Below are positions 43,008 through 53,868 of a stretch of 64,000 bases of DNA, piece after piece (position 1 is the stretch's first letter; each line of letters opens with the position of its first letter). The translations under genes and the position numbers were made by a program. The stretch comes from Psychrobacillus sp. OK032 (GTDB taxonomy: Bacteria > Bacillota > Bacilli > Bacillales_A > Planococcaceae), in contig NZ_FOGY01000001.1 in the NCBI RefSeq assembly GCF_900111345.1, positions 372,001 to 436,000 on the forward strand. Reading direction: 5' to 3'. The notes below the pieces were generated by a model. The model was not told the origin of the DNA. It saw only the letters and a list, made by a program, of their open reading frames with translations, and made no database searches.

Positions 43008-44027
43008 TTAGTCTTTCATCTTCGGATCAAGTGCATCACGTAAACCGTCACCAAGTAAGTTAAATGCAATCATTAATAAACTCAAAATAATAGATGGGTA
43101 CAATAAAATATGCGGTTGGAATCGAATTACTTTATAACCATCGTTAATAAGTGTACCTAAAGAGGCATCAGGTGCCTGTAGTCCCAACCCTATAAAGCTT
43201 AGAAACGCTTCAAAGAAAATTGCAGTTGGTATTGTAAACATTGTATTAATAATGATTACCCCTAAAATATTTGGTAAAATATGTTTGGATATAATACGGC
43301 CATTACTTGCGCCTAAAGTTCGAGATGCAAGCACAAATTCTTGGTTCTTAAATTTCAAAACCTGCCCTCGAACAATTCGAGACATACCAATCCAACCCGT
43401 GAGCGTAATCGCAATAATAATCGCAGTTACACCTGGTTCCATAAATAGCAGCATCAGGATAACAATAACTAATGTAGGAATACCATATAGGATTTCCACA
43501 ACACGTTGCATCATATCATCGACACGGCCACCGTAGTAACCAGAAATTCCTCCATATGCAACACCAATAACCATATCAATTAATGCTGCTACAAAGGCGA
43601 TTAATAAGGATATTTGGGTACCTTCCCAAGCTCTTGAGAACATGTCACGCCCTAAGCCATCCGTACCAAACCAATAATACGTATCTACTTTTTTCATTTC
43701 ATATAAATCTACTTCTTTGCCTGCAAGTGTACCGACACCATCGAATATTCCTAACTTTTCAAGTCCAGGAACTTTTGGAGGTAAGTTAGCATGTGTAATT
43801 GTTTGAGTCTCTGCATCATGTGGACTAACCATCGGTCCAACAAATGCCATTATTATAATAAACGCTAATATAAATATACTGGCAATAGCAGCCTTATTTT
43901 TACGAATTCGAAGCCAAGCGTCTTGCCAGAAACTTAAACTAGGCTTTGAAATTCTTTCCGCATGACTACTATCGATATGCACTCTTTCAAAAGATTCAGC
44001 AGGTATTTTTTTTAGATCTAAACTCAT
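43008..44027 (-). CDS. oppC: Oligopeptide ABC transporter permease OppC
   Basis: 339 residues. An N-terminal helix (AIASIFILAFIIIMAFVGP) is followed by a long external loop including FGTDGLGRDMFSR, then five helices. The EAA loop that contacts the ATPases, ASRTLGASNGRIISKHILPN, is near residue 235. The start overlaps the oppB stop (ATGA-like). It belongs to the oppA-F operon. Confidence 0.93.
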   Translation of the reverse strand: MSLDLKKIPAESFERVHIDSSHAERISKPSLSFWQDAWLRIRKNKAAIASIFILAFIIIMAFVGPMVSPHDAETQTITHANLPPKVPGLEKLGIFDGVGTLAGKEVDLYEMKKVDTYYWFGTDGLGRDMFSRAWEGTQISLLIAFVAALIDMVIGVAYGGISGYYGGRVDDMMQRVVEILYGIPTLVIVILMLLFMEPGVTAIIIAITLTGWIGMSRIVRGQVLKFKNQEFVLASRTLGASNGRIISKHILPNILGVIIINTMFTIPTAIFFEAFLSFIGLGLQAPDASLGTLINDGYKVIRFQPHILLYPSIILSLLMIAFNLLGDGLRDALDPKMKD

Positions 44028-44959
44028 TATTTACTACCTCCTGATAAACGAATACGAGGATCTATTATTCCATATAGAACGTCAACCACGAATATTATGA
44101 CAATTAGGAATACAGAGAAAAATAATGTAGTTCCCATAATAATCGAAAAGTCATTTGACATAATCGCTTTAACAAATTGTTCACCAATACCCGGAATCGC
44201 AAAGATTTGTTCAATTACAAGAGAACCTGTAAGTAAGCCTGCTGCAAGTGGTCCTAAAACAGTGATAAGAGGAATTAACGCATTACGGAAAGCGTGCTTA
44301 AATGCAATTTCAAATCCGTTTGCCCCTTTAGACTTTGCTAACGTAATGTAATCTGAACTTAATACTTCAATCATTTCTGTACGGATAAAACGGGAAGCAG
44401 TTGCGAGTGGTCCCATGGCCAATGCAATAGAAGGCAATATACTCGACATCCAACCATCTTTCCATAAACCTACAGGGAAAATACTCCATTCAACCGCTAA
44501 CCAATATTGAAGCAATGTTGCAAAAACGAAAGATGGAATAGAAATACCAATAATAGCGATTAACGTACTACCATAATCCCATATAGTATTCTGCCTTAAC
44601 GCTGCAATCATACCTAACAAAATCCCTAAAGCTACACCAAGTATCAAACCTTGTGATCCAATTAAAACAGATACTCCTAATCGATTCATAATTAGTTCTG
44701 TTACACTGGCATTTTTAAACTGGAATGAGTTACCTAAATCACCTTTAGCCAAGTTAAGCATGTATTTTGCGTACTGCACGGGAATTGGTTGGTCTAATCC
44801 ATATTTCGCTTCTACCACCGCGAGCTGTGAGGGGGGTAGTTTGGATGCAGAGCTAATCGGGGATCCTGGAAGCGCCTTCATTAAGAAAAATGTTGCTGTC
44901 GCAATCAGGAAAAGGGTAATAAACATATAAACAATTCGTCGAATAATATATTTTGTCAT
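44027..44959 (-). CDS. oppB: Oligopeptide ABC transporter permease OppB
   Basis: 310 residues, six helices. MTKYIIRRIVYMFITLFLIATATFFLMKALPGSP is the usual start, and the EAA loop LAKSKGANGFEIAFKHAFRNALIPL is near residue 210. It forms the membrane channel with OppC. GGAGG lies just before the ATG. A hairpin terminator 130 bases upstream separates it from oppA and probably lowers its expression relative to the binding protein. Confidence 0.93.
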   Translation of the reverse strand: MTKYIIRRIVYMFITLFLIATATFFLMKALPGSPISSASKLPPSQLAVVEAKYGLDQPIPVQYAKYMLNLAKGDLGNSFQFKNASVTELIMNRLGVSVLIGSQGLILGVALGILLGMIAALRQNTIWDYGSTLIAIIGISIPSFVFATLLQYWLAVEWSIFPVGLWKDGWMSSILPSIALAMGPLATASRFIRTEMIEVLSSDYITLAKSKGANGFEIAFKHAFRNALIPLITVLGPLAAGLLTGSLVIEQIFAIPGIGEQFVKAIMSNDFSIIMGTTLFFSVFLIVIIFVVDVLYGIIDPRIRLSGGSK

Positions 44960-45087
44960 CTTTGCACCTCCTAAATAATCTTTTCCTATAATTTTAAAAC
45001 TCTACTTGTATATATAAACAGATAAACTCTATTATTGTCAAAACCTAAAATAAATAATAAAATATTTGGTGAATTCTGATTCATTTA

Positions 45088-45130
45088 AAAAGAGAGTATA
45101 TGGCCCAAAAAGGATACCATATACTCTCAA
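45088..45130 (-). terminator. Partial terminator between oppA and oppB
   Basis: GAGAGTATATGG pairs with CCATATACTCTC, followed by TTTTTAAATG on the minus strand. Such hairpins give excess binding protein over the transporter. Confidence 0.8.
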
Positions 45131-45157
45131 ACTATGTGATTTTAGAAATTCACTAAA

Positions 45158-46864
45158 TTAGTTTTTACCTTCGATATAAGCCCATTTGTAGCTATAGTCT
45201 CCACCGAATGGGTGAGCAACAATACCTTTAACATATGGTTTTTGAAGGTGCATTAATCCACGTTGGTAAATTGGGCCGATTCCGTATTCTTCTTCAATAA
45301 GAAGTTTTTCAGCATCAGCAAGTGCTTGCCAACGAGCTTCTGGATCTAGAGCTAATTCATTAACAGATGAAGAAACTAACTTGTCATAATCTGCATTAGA
45401 GAAAGACATTTTATTGTTTCCGCCACCAGTTAACCATAAGTTCATGAATGTATAAGGATCTTGATAGTCAGGTCCCCATCCAGCAATTTGCATATCGTAA
45501 TCTTGGTTTGTGTCAAGATCTAAACGCACGTTAAATGGTACTTCTTTTAATTTAACTGTTAAACCTGGTAGGTTAGTTTCTAATTGATTTTTTAGATATT
45601 CACCAGTTTTCTTAGCTGATTCAGTATCACCATTTAGAAGTTCGATTTGTAACTCAGAAACTCCTAGGTCAGATAAACCTTTTTCAAATGCAGCTTTTGC
45701 TTCATCTGCATTAAATTCAGCCATGTCACCGTTAACATCACGGAAATCATTTCCGTCCGTATCAAAAGTAAAGTCTTTTGGTATTAAGTAGTTTGCCGGT
45801 ACAGAACCATTAGCTAAAACTACATCAACTAAATCTTGTTTATTGAATGCTTTTGAAATTGCTTCACGGATGTTTACGTTAGCAAGTGGAGTTTTTTCTC
45901 CAAGACGTTCTTGATTGTATTTGAAATAGAATACAGATGTTTCTGATTCATGAATTAGATCTGGATCAGCAGCATATTGCATTGCGAACTCACCAGTAAG
46001 TGGAGCTTTGTCTTTTTGACCTTCAGAATACAAGTTTACACCTGTACCTGGCTCTTTAACAACATCATAGTTAATTTCAGTTAATTTTACAGTATCTTTA
46101 TCCCAGTACTCTTCATTTTTAAGTAGTTGCCAAGATAATCCCGTTCCGTCCCAATTAGCAAGTGTAAATGGTCCGTTGTATAATACTGCTTCAGAATTTT
46201 TCGCATAGTTTGCACCTTGCGCTGTAACGAATTCTTCTTTTTGTGGTAAGAATGTTCCAAATGACATAAGTGATAAGAAGTAAGGCGTTGGTTTTTCAAG
46301 TGTTACTTCTAATGTTTTTTCATCAAGAGCTTTAACACCTAGTTCAGTGTACTCCATAGAACCTTCCATAATTTCAGTAGCGTTTTTAATAACGCCATCC
46401 ATCATATATGGACCATATTCAGATGCAGTATCTGGGTTCATTGCACGTTTCCATGCAAATTCAAAATCATTTGCAGTTACTGGAGAACCATCTGACCAGT
46501 TAGCATCACGAATTGTGAATGTATAAACTAATCCATCTTCAGAAATTGTTGGTTCACCATCAGAAATTGCAGGTTCAGCAACGTTATCTTGATTTAAACG
46601 GTATAAACCTTCGTTTACGTTGTTTAATAGATCAAATCCAACAGCATCAGTTACTAAAGCAGAGTCCATTGTTGGAATCTCAGCGTTCATGATTAAGTTA
46701 AGAACTTGTTCCTCGTCAGTTGCTACTTCTTCTGTTGTTGCGTCTGTATCTTCTGTGTCTGTAGTTGTATCTGTGCTTTCTTCTTTGTCGCCGCCACATG
46801 CAGCTAAGAAAAGAGCAACAAATAACAATAGGCTTATAAGCCAAGCTAACTTGCTATTCTTCAA
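45158..46864 (-). CDS. oppA: Oligopeptide-binding lipoprotein OppA
   Basis: 568 residues from a TTG start at 46864, which has AAAGGGGG at 9 bases and gives a clean lipoprotein signal MKNSKLAWLISLLLFVALFLAAC with Cys at residue 23; the longer reading (to 46912) adds 16 residues before it. SBP family 5 marks include WSDGSPVTANDFEFAWKRAMNP near residue 125 and IAGWGPDYQDPYTFMNLW near 450. A Thr/Asp/Glu-rich linker follows the Cys. The protein captures oligopeptides at the cell surface, including signalling Phr peptides in B. subtilis. Confidence 0.92.
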   Translation of the reverse strand: MKNSKLAWLISLLLFVALFLAACGGDKEESTDTTTDTEDTDATTEEVATDEEQVLNLIMNAEIPTMDSALVTDAVGFDLLNNVNEGLYRLNQDNVAEPAISDGEPTISEDGLVYTFTIRDANWSDGSPVTANDFEFAWKRAMNPDTASEYGPYMMDGVIKNATEIMEGSMEYTELGVKALDEKTLEVTLEKPTPYFLSLMSFGTFLPQKEEFVTAQGANYAKNSEAVLYNGPFTLANWDGTGLSWQLLKNEEYWDKDTVKLTEINYDVVKEPGTGVNLYSEGQKDKAPLTGEFAMQYAADPDLIHESETSVFYFKYNQERLGEKTPLANVNIREAISKAFNKQDLVDVVLANGSVPANYLIPKDFTFDTDGNDFRDVNGDMAEFNADEAKAAFEKGLSDLGVSELQIELLNGDTESAKKTGEYLKNQLETNLPGLTVKLKEVPFNVRLDLDTNQDYDMQIAGWGPDYQDPYTFMNLWLTGGGNNKMSFSNADYDKLVSSSVNELALDPEARWQALADAEKLLIEEEYGIGPIYQRGLMHLQKPYVKGIVAHPFGGDYSYKWAYIEGKN

Positions 46865-46910
46865 AAGAATAACCCCCTTTAAATAGTCAGAAAAATTCAT
46901 TACAATATTC

Positions 46911-46938
46911 ATTATACATTTTCAGAGAAACTTGTACA
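46911..46938 (-). promoter_or_regulatory. oppA promoter with CodY-like box
   Basis: On the minus strand TGTACA and TATAAT are 16 bases apart. Between them GTTTCTCTGAAAATG (46917-46931) matches the CodY consensus AATTTTCWGAAAATT at 11 of 15 positions. CodY represses opp genes in several Firmicutes, and here the box would block the promoter. Confidence 0.5.
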
Positions 46939-47100
46939 GGTTTTTCGATTGATTTTTTACAATATAGCTACAAAATCATTACATTGTCCTAACATTTGAG
47001 AAACATTGGTAATTAATTTGTTCATTTCTGACATTTCGAATTGTCTAATTTTTGATTATTTTCATTGAATCTTCTATAATTTATTTCGTTGAGGTGAATT

Positions 47101-47445
47101 ATGAAGAGAAAAATTATCTATTTTTTAGTTATGCAACTTATTATTTTGATCCTTATGTTAATTGCATATGGTTCTCTAACGCTTACTTCTTATATAAATA
47201 TTTCCTTTTATATTGGAGGTTCTATTACATTTATCGGGCTAATGATATATGTAGTATCTGGTGGTTTTTTCGATATTTTTGTGACAAGTACGCGCAAAGT
47301 GTTCACACCTAAGCATATGAAGAAAACAGCCAATGAAATGCGGGTGCCATCAGAGGTTTTATCGTTTCCATATAAGCCAATTATTGCTTTCGGCTTATCT
47401 TGCTTAGTATGTATGGGTATTGCTTTAGTTGTTTATTATGCTTGA
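47101..47445 (+). CDS. DUF3899-like small membrane protein
   Basis: 114 residues with three hydrophobic segments (about 5-25, 33-55 and 92-112). A loop in the middle (TSTRKVFTPKHMKKTANEMRVPSEVLSFPYKPI) is positively charged. This pattern fits what I recall of DUF3899 proteins found near trpS in Bacillales. The ATG has a GAGGTG 6 bases upstream. Function unknown. It lies upstream of the T-box leader and is divergent from oppA. Confidence 0.65.
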   Translation: MKRKIIYFLVMQLIILILMLIAYGSLTLTSYINISFYIGGSITFIGLMIYVVSGGFFDIFVTSTRKVFTPKHMKKTANEMRVPSEVLSFPYKPIIAFGLSCLVCMGIALVVYYA

Positions 47446-47489
47446 TTTTTGAGTTTCTTCTATAATATAATTATCAAAACTAAATAATT

Positions 47490-47722
47490 GAGCTTTGAGG
47501 AAGAAAAGTACATTTAACACGGTATGTCAAGAGAGTCTGTGGTCGGTGCAAACAGAACATATGGTAAATGGAATGGGCTTCTGAGCAGTTTATGTGAACT
47601 TGTAGTAGCATAGACCGTGTCCTTCACGTTAAGAAGAAGAGTGGCTAATTATTTTAGCAAGCTGGGTGGTACCACGGATTTTACATCATTCGTCCCTTTT
47701 TAGGGATGCATGATGTTTTTTT
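47490..47722 (+). ncRNA. T-box leader (tryptophan) of trpS
   Basis: The leader has the GA-rich GAGGAAGAAAAGTA, the AGAGAGTCTGTGG...AACAGA apical part, CTTCTGAGC, and the T-box core GGGTGGTACCACGG (47664-47677). A terminator with ACATCAT/ATGATGT arms and a seven-T run ends it near 47722. In the specifier loop a TGG codon followed by A (47569-47571) matches tryptophan and the gene downstream. Uncharged tRNA-Trp would favour the antiterminator and trpS expression. Confidence 0.92.
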
Positions 47723-47848
47723 AATGTTTTAGATTTTATTAGCTGTGTTATATTTTACTGTTAATTTTTACTTTTTAATTGATTGTAGTGTAAATTGTTC
47801 GTCTGCAATGGAAATTAACAGTATTGTTTAACCTAGCCATTTATTTAA

Positions 47849-49019
<1,171 letters not shown>

Positions 49020-49046
49020 ATGTATCACATCCTTCTTAAACCATAT

Positions 49047-49090
49047 GAAAAACCGTTCCTAAACTTTCGTCTAGGAACGGTTTTTTTTAT
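49047..49090. terminator. Bidirectional terminator at the end of the app operon
   Basis: AACCGTTCCTA pairs with TAGGAACGGTT over an 11-base loop. The plus side has TTTTTTTT and the minus side TTTTTCATATGG. It ends the appA transcript and any plus-strand readthrough from trpS. Confidence 0.9.
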
Positions 49091-49092
49091 TA

Positions 49093-50949
49093 TTATTTTG
49101 TAGATTTAACTGCAGTATCAGAAACTAATTCAACGTCTTGTAAATTGTCATGAGATTCATTCGTATAGTCAATACTCCAGTTCTTCACACGTTTGTTTAC
49201 TGGTACTAACTCATAACGATACATAGTTGGAATAATTGGCGCCTGCTCAGCCATATATTCTTGCCATGCACGGAATTGTTCCGCACGGTAATCAGCGTCA
49301 AATGCTTTTGGTGAGTCAATATTTGTTAGTGTTTCCTCTAAGAAATCAGAAGAGTAGCGACTGAAATTATATTCTGCTGTTTTAGAATATAAACCTGCTG
49401 GTGATGGGTTTGTACCTGTACCCCATGCCGCCATGAAAATATCGATTTCTGGATCATCCGCTTGTACTTTATCATAGAAGCTGTTGAATTCGATTGTACG
49501 TCCTGTAGTTAACGTTACATTTAAACCAACATCTTTCCAGTTTTGTAAATAGAATTGCGTAATATCTTCTGCAATATCATCGCCGGACATTGTTGCAAAT
49601 TTGATCTCAAAAGGCTTTCCTTCTTTGTCTTCACGGATGCCATCGCCATCTACATCTTTGAAACCTGCTTCATCTAATAATGCAGCTGCTTTATCTGGAT
49701 CATACGTATAGCCTTCTAAAGATTCATCATAGAAAGATGCAAATACTGGTGGGATAAGTGAGTTCGCACGTTCACGTAAGTTGTTATAAAAAACTTCTGC
49801 TACTTGCTCTACATCAAGTGCATATCCCATTGCTTGACGCAATTTAACGTCGCCCATTTTTGAACCTTCCACATCTGTCACAACTACGCTATTTTCAAAA
49901 TCGTATTTACCTAATTTAAATCCTAGGTAAGCATAGTAAAGTTCTTGACGACCTAATACCTCGATATTATCAAAGTCTTTAATTTCTTCCATTTTCGATG
50001 CACTAAATGAAATAGCAACATCATACTCTCCTTGTTGTAAAGCTACTGAAATAGAGCTTGTAGGTACAACCTTAATTATAACGCTGTCTAATTTTGGTTT
50101 ACCTTGCCAGTAGTGTTCATTCGCTACTAATTGAACAGATTCTCCTGGTACGATTTTATCAAACTTGAATGCCCCTAATGTTACTGGGTTTTTACGTACT
50201 GCATCCGATTCAACTAACTCTGCAATTGGAATATCTTTAATAATGTGACTTGGTTCTGCGTAACCCCAGAGTCCGTCTCCACCGCTAAAGATTGCCGGTG
50301 ATAATTTATTAAATGACATTTCTAAAGTTGTCTCGTCAATTTTCTTTAGTCCTGAGATTGTGTCTGCTTTACCTTCATGGTACTCAACGGCACCGATAAT
50401 GTTTTGGAAATCTACATCATAGCGAACACCTGTGTAATCTTTGTGTCCAATAATTAAATAAGGTTGGATTAAGTCTTCAATTTTCAGTAGTTCACCGTCA
50501 GACCATTTTACACCTTCACGAATTTTTACTAATACTTTATTATTATCTTGATCTACTTCCATACTCGCAATACCTTCATCTGTTATCAAGAAATCTCCAT
50601 CTGTTGTGAATAATGAATTAGATGCATATTTCATAATCTCATCATCATAAGCATCTTCATACAATACATATGAGAAGATACCTTGGAAAGGCTCATCTTT
50701 TGACATAGCTACATTTAAAGTACCACCAGAAATAGCTGTTCCATCGTTATCAACGGCTAATGGGAATAATGCATCCGAATCTTCTGCAGCTGGCTCTTCC
50801 GCTTCTTCCTCTGTACCTTCTTCAGGAGTAGCCTCTTCTGTTTTTGTTCCGTCATCTGTACCAGTAGTTTCTTCTCCATCGTTACAAGCAGCAAGTATAA
50901 GCATAAATGCTAGTAACAATGCTAGTAATCCCCAAAGTTTTTTACTCAT
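49093..50949 (-). CDS. appA: Peptide-binding lipoprotein of the App system
   Basis: 618 residues from the ATG at 50949 (AAGGAGG upstream). The lipoprotein signal MSKKLWGLLALLLAFMLILAAC has Cys at residue 22, followed by an acidic Thr/Glu-rich linker. SBP family 5 marks include VKWSDGELLKIEDLIQPYL near residue 145, YSRAKM-type features being absent, and IFMAAWGTGTNPSPAGLYSK near 510. It binds longer peptides for AppBCDF. In B. subtilis 168 appA carries a frameshift; here the frame is intact. It is the last gene of the operon, whereas in B. subtilis appA precedes appB. Confidence 0.88.
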   Translation of the reverse strand: MSKKLWGLLALLLAFMLILAACNDGEETTGTDDGTKTEEATPEEGTEEEAEEPAAEDSDALFPLAVDNDGTAISGGTLNVAMSKDEPFQGIFSYVLYEDAYDDEIMKYASNSLFTTDGDFLITDEGIASMEVDQDNNKVLVKIREGVKWSDGELLKIEDLIQPYLIIGHKDYTGVRYDVDFQNIIGAVEYHEGKADTISGLKKIDETTLEMSFNKLSPAIFSGGDGLWGYAEPSHIIKDIPIAELVESDAVRKNPVTLGAFKFDKIVPGESVQLVANEHYWQGKPKLDSVIIKVVPTSSISVALQQGEYDVAISFSASKMEEIKDFDNIEVLGRQELYYAYLGFKLGKYDFENSVVVTDVEGSKMGDVKLRQAMGYALDVEQVAEVFYNNLRERANSLIPPVFASFYDESLEGYTYDPDKAAALLDEAGFKDVDGDGIREDKEGKPFEIKFATMSGDDIAEDITQFYLQNWKDVGLNVTLTTGRTIEFNSFYDKVQADDPEIDIFMAAWGTGTNPSPAGLYSKTAEYNFSRYSSDFLEETLTNIDSPKAFDADYRAEQFRAWQEYMAEQAPIIPTMYRYELVPVNKRVKNWSIDYTNESHDNLQDVELVSDTAVKSTK

Positions 50950-51018
50950 TTTCTTTTCCTCCTTTTTACTCTCAATTTCATATATATCAAACGTCCATGC
51001 GTTTAATACCAAAATTAG

Positions 51019-51924
51019 TTAACCTAAACGTTGTTTCGCGTCTGCCGAACGGCGCAACGCTTGCCCAACGTAGTTTATTCCTAACATCATTAACAAGATG
51101 AAAATCGATGCAGGTAACCAAACCCACCATTTATCCTGTAATACGAGTGGGTTATTTGCATAGCTTATTAATGTACCTAAACTCGGCGTTTGAGGTGGCA
51201 AGCCGAATCCAAGATAAGAGAGACCCGTTTCAATACCAACATTTCCTGCAAAGTTTAACGTCAACTCAACAATTAATATTGAGCTTAAATTGGGCATAAT
51301 TTCTTTAAATATGATCAAAATACCCGGAGTTCCCATCGTTTTTGAAGCATTGACATAATCCCGTCTACTCTCTGATAATGCTTTACTCCGGACAAGACGC
51401 GCAGTACTGGTCCAAAGAAATAAACTCATGATCAAAATAAAAGTATTTACAGTATATTTAGGTACGATGGTAACAAATACGATAATGATCATTAAAGACG
51501 GAATGGTGATGAAAAAGTCGATAATACGCATAAACATATTATCAATCCAGCCCCCAAAATAACCACAAACTAAGCCGACAATAATACCAAAAACACCTGT
51601 AATTAAAGTGATTGCAATCGCAATCCTAATTGAATTTTTAGCACCGATCACTAACTGCCCTAGAATATCTTTTCCACCTTGGTCCGCTCCTAGAAAGAAC
51701 TTTTCTCCAGGTGCTGCATATTTATCTCGTAAACTTACACGCATTAACGTTTCTTGATCAATAAACCATGCCCATATAAAGACTCCTATAATTACTACTA
51801 CTAATGAGATCAGTGAAAACATGGCTAATTTATCTTTACTAAACTCTCTGAAAATAACTTGCATACCCGTTGGAGGAGAGTTTGTTTCTACTTTTTTACC
51901 GTTGACCGTCGCTTCTTTCACCAT
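51019..51924 (-). CDS. appC: App peptide transporter permease AppC
   Basis: 301 residues of the OppC type. An N-terminal helix (AMFSLISLVVVIIGVFIWAWF) is followed by GADQGGKDILGQLVIGAKNSI and five helices. The EAA loop NASKTMGTPGILIIFKEIMPNL is near residue 200, and the last segment is GINYVGQALRRSAD. GGAGAGG stands upstream. It pairs with AppB. Confidence 0.9.
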   Translation of the reverse strand: MVKEATVNGKKVETNSPPTGMQVIFREFSKDKLAMFSLISLVVVIIGVFIWAWFIDQETLMRVSLRDKYAAPGEKFFLGADQGGKDILGQLVIGAKNSIRIAIAITLITGVFGIIVGLVCGYFGGWIDNMFMRIIDFFITIPSLMIIIVFVTIVPKYTVNTFILIMSLFLWTSTARLVRSKALSESRRDYVNASKTMGTPGILIIFKEIMPNLSSILIVELTLNFAGNVGIETGLSYLGFGLPPQTPSLGTLISYANNPLVLQDKWWVWLPASIFILLMMLGINYVGQALRRSADAKQRLG

Positions 51925-51956
51925 ACTTATACTCCTCTCCTTAACATTTAGTTCGC

Positions 51957-52919
51957 CTATTCTATCCTTATTCTTGGGTCAACAATACTCATGATGATAT
52001 CGGACAGTAGACTACCTAATAACGCTAAGAAGCCATACAACATTACAAGCGCGGTAATCACACTGTAGTCACGTGATGAAAGAGACGATATAAATAACTG
52101 TCCCATCCCCGGATAACCAAAAATTGTTTCGATGAAAATGGATCCACCTAATAATCCAGTAATCGTAAATCCTAAGAAAGCTGCTATAGGAAGTAATGAA
52201 TTCCTAAAAATATGACGAGAATACACTTTACTAACTGGAATCCCCTTGCTTCGAGCAGTTCGTACATAATCAAGTGACTTTGCATCAATAACTTCAGAAC
52301 GTAAATACTGAATAACACTTGTTGTTCCTAATAACGCAGTGGTAATAGCTGGTAGGAGCATGTGGTAAAGCTTACTCCATAAGTAACCAAATGTTCCTGG
52401 ATCATATTTTATATCGACACTACCTACTGTTGGGAACCAGTGAAGTTGGTAACCAAATAAAAATAAAAAGATTAACGCTAAAACAAATGTTGGAATTGCA
52501 TATGTGACGAAGCTATACAAGACGACGATCTTATCTAGAAAAGTCTCTTGATATCGTCCCGCTAACACACCTAGTGGAATGGCGATTAAATATAACAAAA
52601 TGACACTAACTAACGATAACCAAAATGTATTTAACGCACGTTCTCCAATTAATGTTGATACTTGTATTTTATATGTGTAACTTTTCCCTAAATCCCCTTG
52701 TGCTGCATTCACAATCCAGTTTACATATTGCTCATACCATGGATCATTTAAACCGGCCTTTTCACGAAGCTCTTCGACACGTGCTGGATCTGTTTCCGGA
52801 GTAATCATACCTGTAAAAGGGTCTCCTGGCATTTGCTTAGCCATGATAAAGATTAATAAACTTAGAACAAATAATTGGGGAATCATGATTAATATTCGTC
52901 TAATAATTGTTTTCCACAT
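51957..52919 (-). CDS. appB: App peptide transporter permease AppB
   Basis: 320 residues from the ATG at 52919, one base after the appF stop with GGGGGC as ribosome site; the longer reading adds nine residues. MWKTIIRRILIMIPQLFVLSLLIFIM starts the first helix, KQMPGDPFTGM follows, and the EAA loop YVRTARSKGIPVSKVYSRHIFRN is near residue 225. It is of OppB type. Confidence 0.91.
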   Translation of the reverse strand: MWKTIIRRILIMIPQLFVLSLLIFIMAKQMPGDPFTGMITPETDPARVEELREKAGLNDPWYEQYVNWIVNAAQGDLGKSYTYKIQVSTLIGERALNTFWLSLVSVILLYLIAIPLGVLAGRYQETFLDKIVVLYSFVTYAIPTFVLALIFLFLFGYQLHWFPTVGSVDIKYDPGTFGYLWSKLYHMLLPAITTALLGTTSVIQYLRSEVIDAKSLDYVRTARSKGIPVSKVYSRHIFRNSLLPIAAFLGFTITGLLGGSIFIETIFGYPGMGQLFISSLSSRDYSVITALVMLYGFLALLGSLLSDIIMSIVDPRIRIE

Positions 52920-52920
52920 G

Positions 52921-53868
52921 TTAAATGCCCCCTTTCTCGTGAGCACTCATCGCTACAAAATGTGTTGTGGATAATTTTTTTAAATCATATACTTTCCCGG
53001 TTTCATCATAGTAATTTTTATGATTTGCAGCATAATTTGCTTCTACTTCGATTCGTTCCTTTTTTCGCTCTTCTCGCCCTATTGGATTCACATCCGGTAT
53101 TGCTGATAGTAATCGTTTCGTATAAATATGTTGTGGATTTGTATAAATGTCTTTACGACTTCCAGATTCAACAAAGCGTCCTTTGTACATGATGGATATA
53201 TGGTCACACATATGCTTCACTACCCCTAGATCATGCGAAATAAATAAATAGCTCAGTCCAAATTCTTGCTGAATATCTTTCATAAAATTTAATACTTGTG
53301 CTTGGACGGAAAGATCTAGTGCGGATACCGGTTCATCCGCAATAATGAGTTTTGGATTACAAGCTATTGCTCGTGCAATTCCAATACGTTGCTTTTGCCC
53401 CCCAGAGAACTCATGCGGATACTTCAATTTTGCATCTTCATTCATCCCAACAATTGCAAGTAATTCATTGATTTTACGCTTTTCCTCATCCGGTGAAAGT
53501 TTCAAAAAGTTCCGAATTGGCTCTGCGATAATGTCTTGCACTCTTTTACGTGGATTCAAACTAGAATTAGCATCTTGGAAAATCATCTGTATATCCCGAT
53601 TGTAAGAAGACCCACGCCCTCTACGATTATGTGTAACATTTTGCCCTTCGTAGATAATACTGCCAGACGTAATTTTTTCTAAGCCAATAATCGATTTACC
53701 AGTCGTAGATTTTCCACATCCCGATTCACCAACTAAGCCATACGCTTTTCCTTTTTCAAATTCTAAGGTAACACCATCTACCGCTGTTACTTGGTCTACT
53801 ACTGTGTTAAAAAATCCACCACGAATTGGATAATATACTTTTAAGTCATTAATCTGCATAAAACTCAT
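52921..53868 (-). CDS. appF: App peptide transporter ATP-binding protein AppF
   Basis: 315 residues. Walker A GLVGESGCGKSTTGKS is near residue 45, the signature FSGGQKQRIGIARAI near 150 and Walker B LIIADEPVSALDLSVQ near 175. The C-terminal oligopeptide extension has HIYTKRLLSAIPDVNP. It overlaps appD by four bases. It pairs with AppD. Confidence 0.92.
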   Translation of the reverse strand: MSFMQINDLKVYYPIRGGFFNTVVDQVTAVDGVTLEFEKGKAYGLVGESGCGKSTTGKSIIGLEKITSGSIIYEGQNVTHNRRGRGSSYNRDIQMIFQDANSSLNPRKRVQDIIAEPIRNFLKLSPDEEKRKINELLAIVGMNEDAKLKYPHEFSGGQKQRIGIARAIACNPKLIIADEPVSALDLSVQAQVLNFMKDIQQEFGLSYLFISHDLGVVKHMCDHISIMYKGRFVESGSRKDIYTNPQHIYTKRLLSAIPDVNPIGREERKKERIEVEANYAANHKNYYDETGKVYDLKKLSTTHFVAMSAHEKGGI

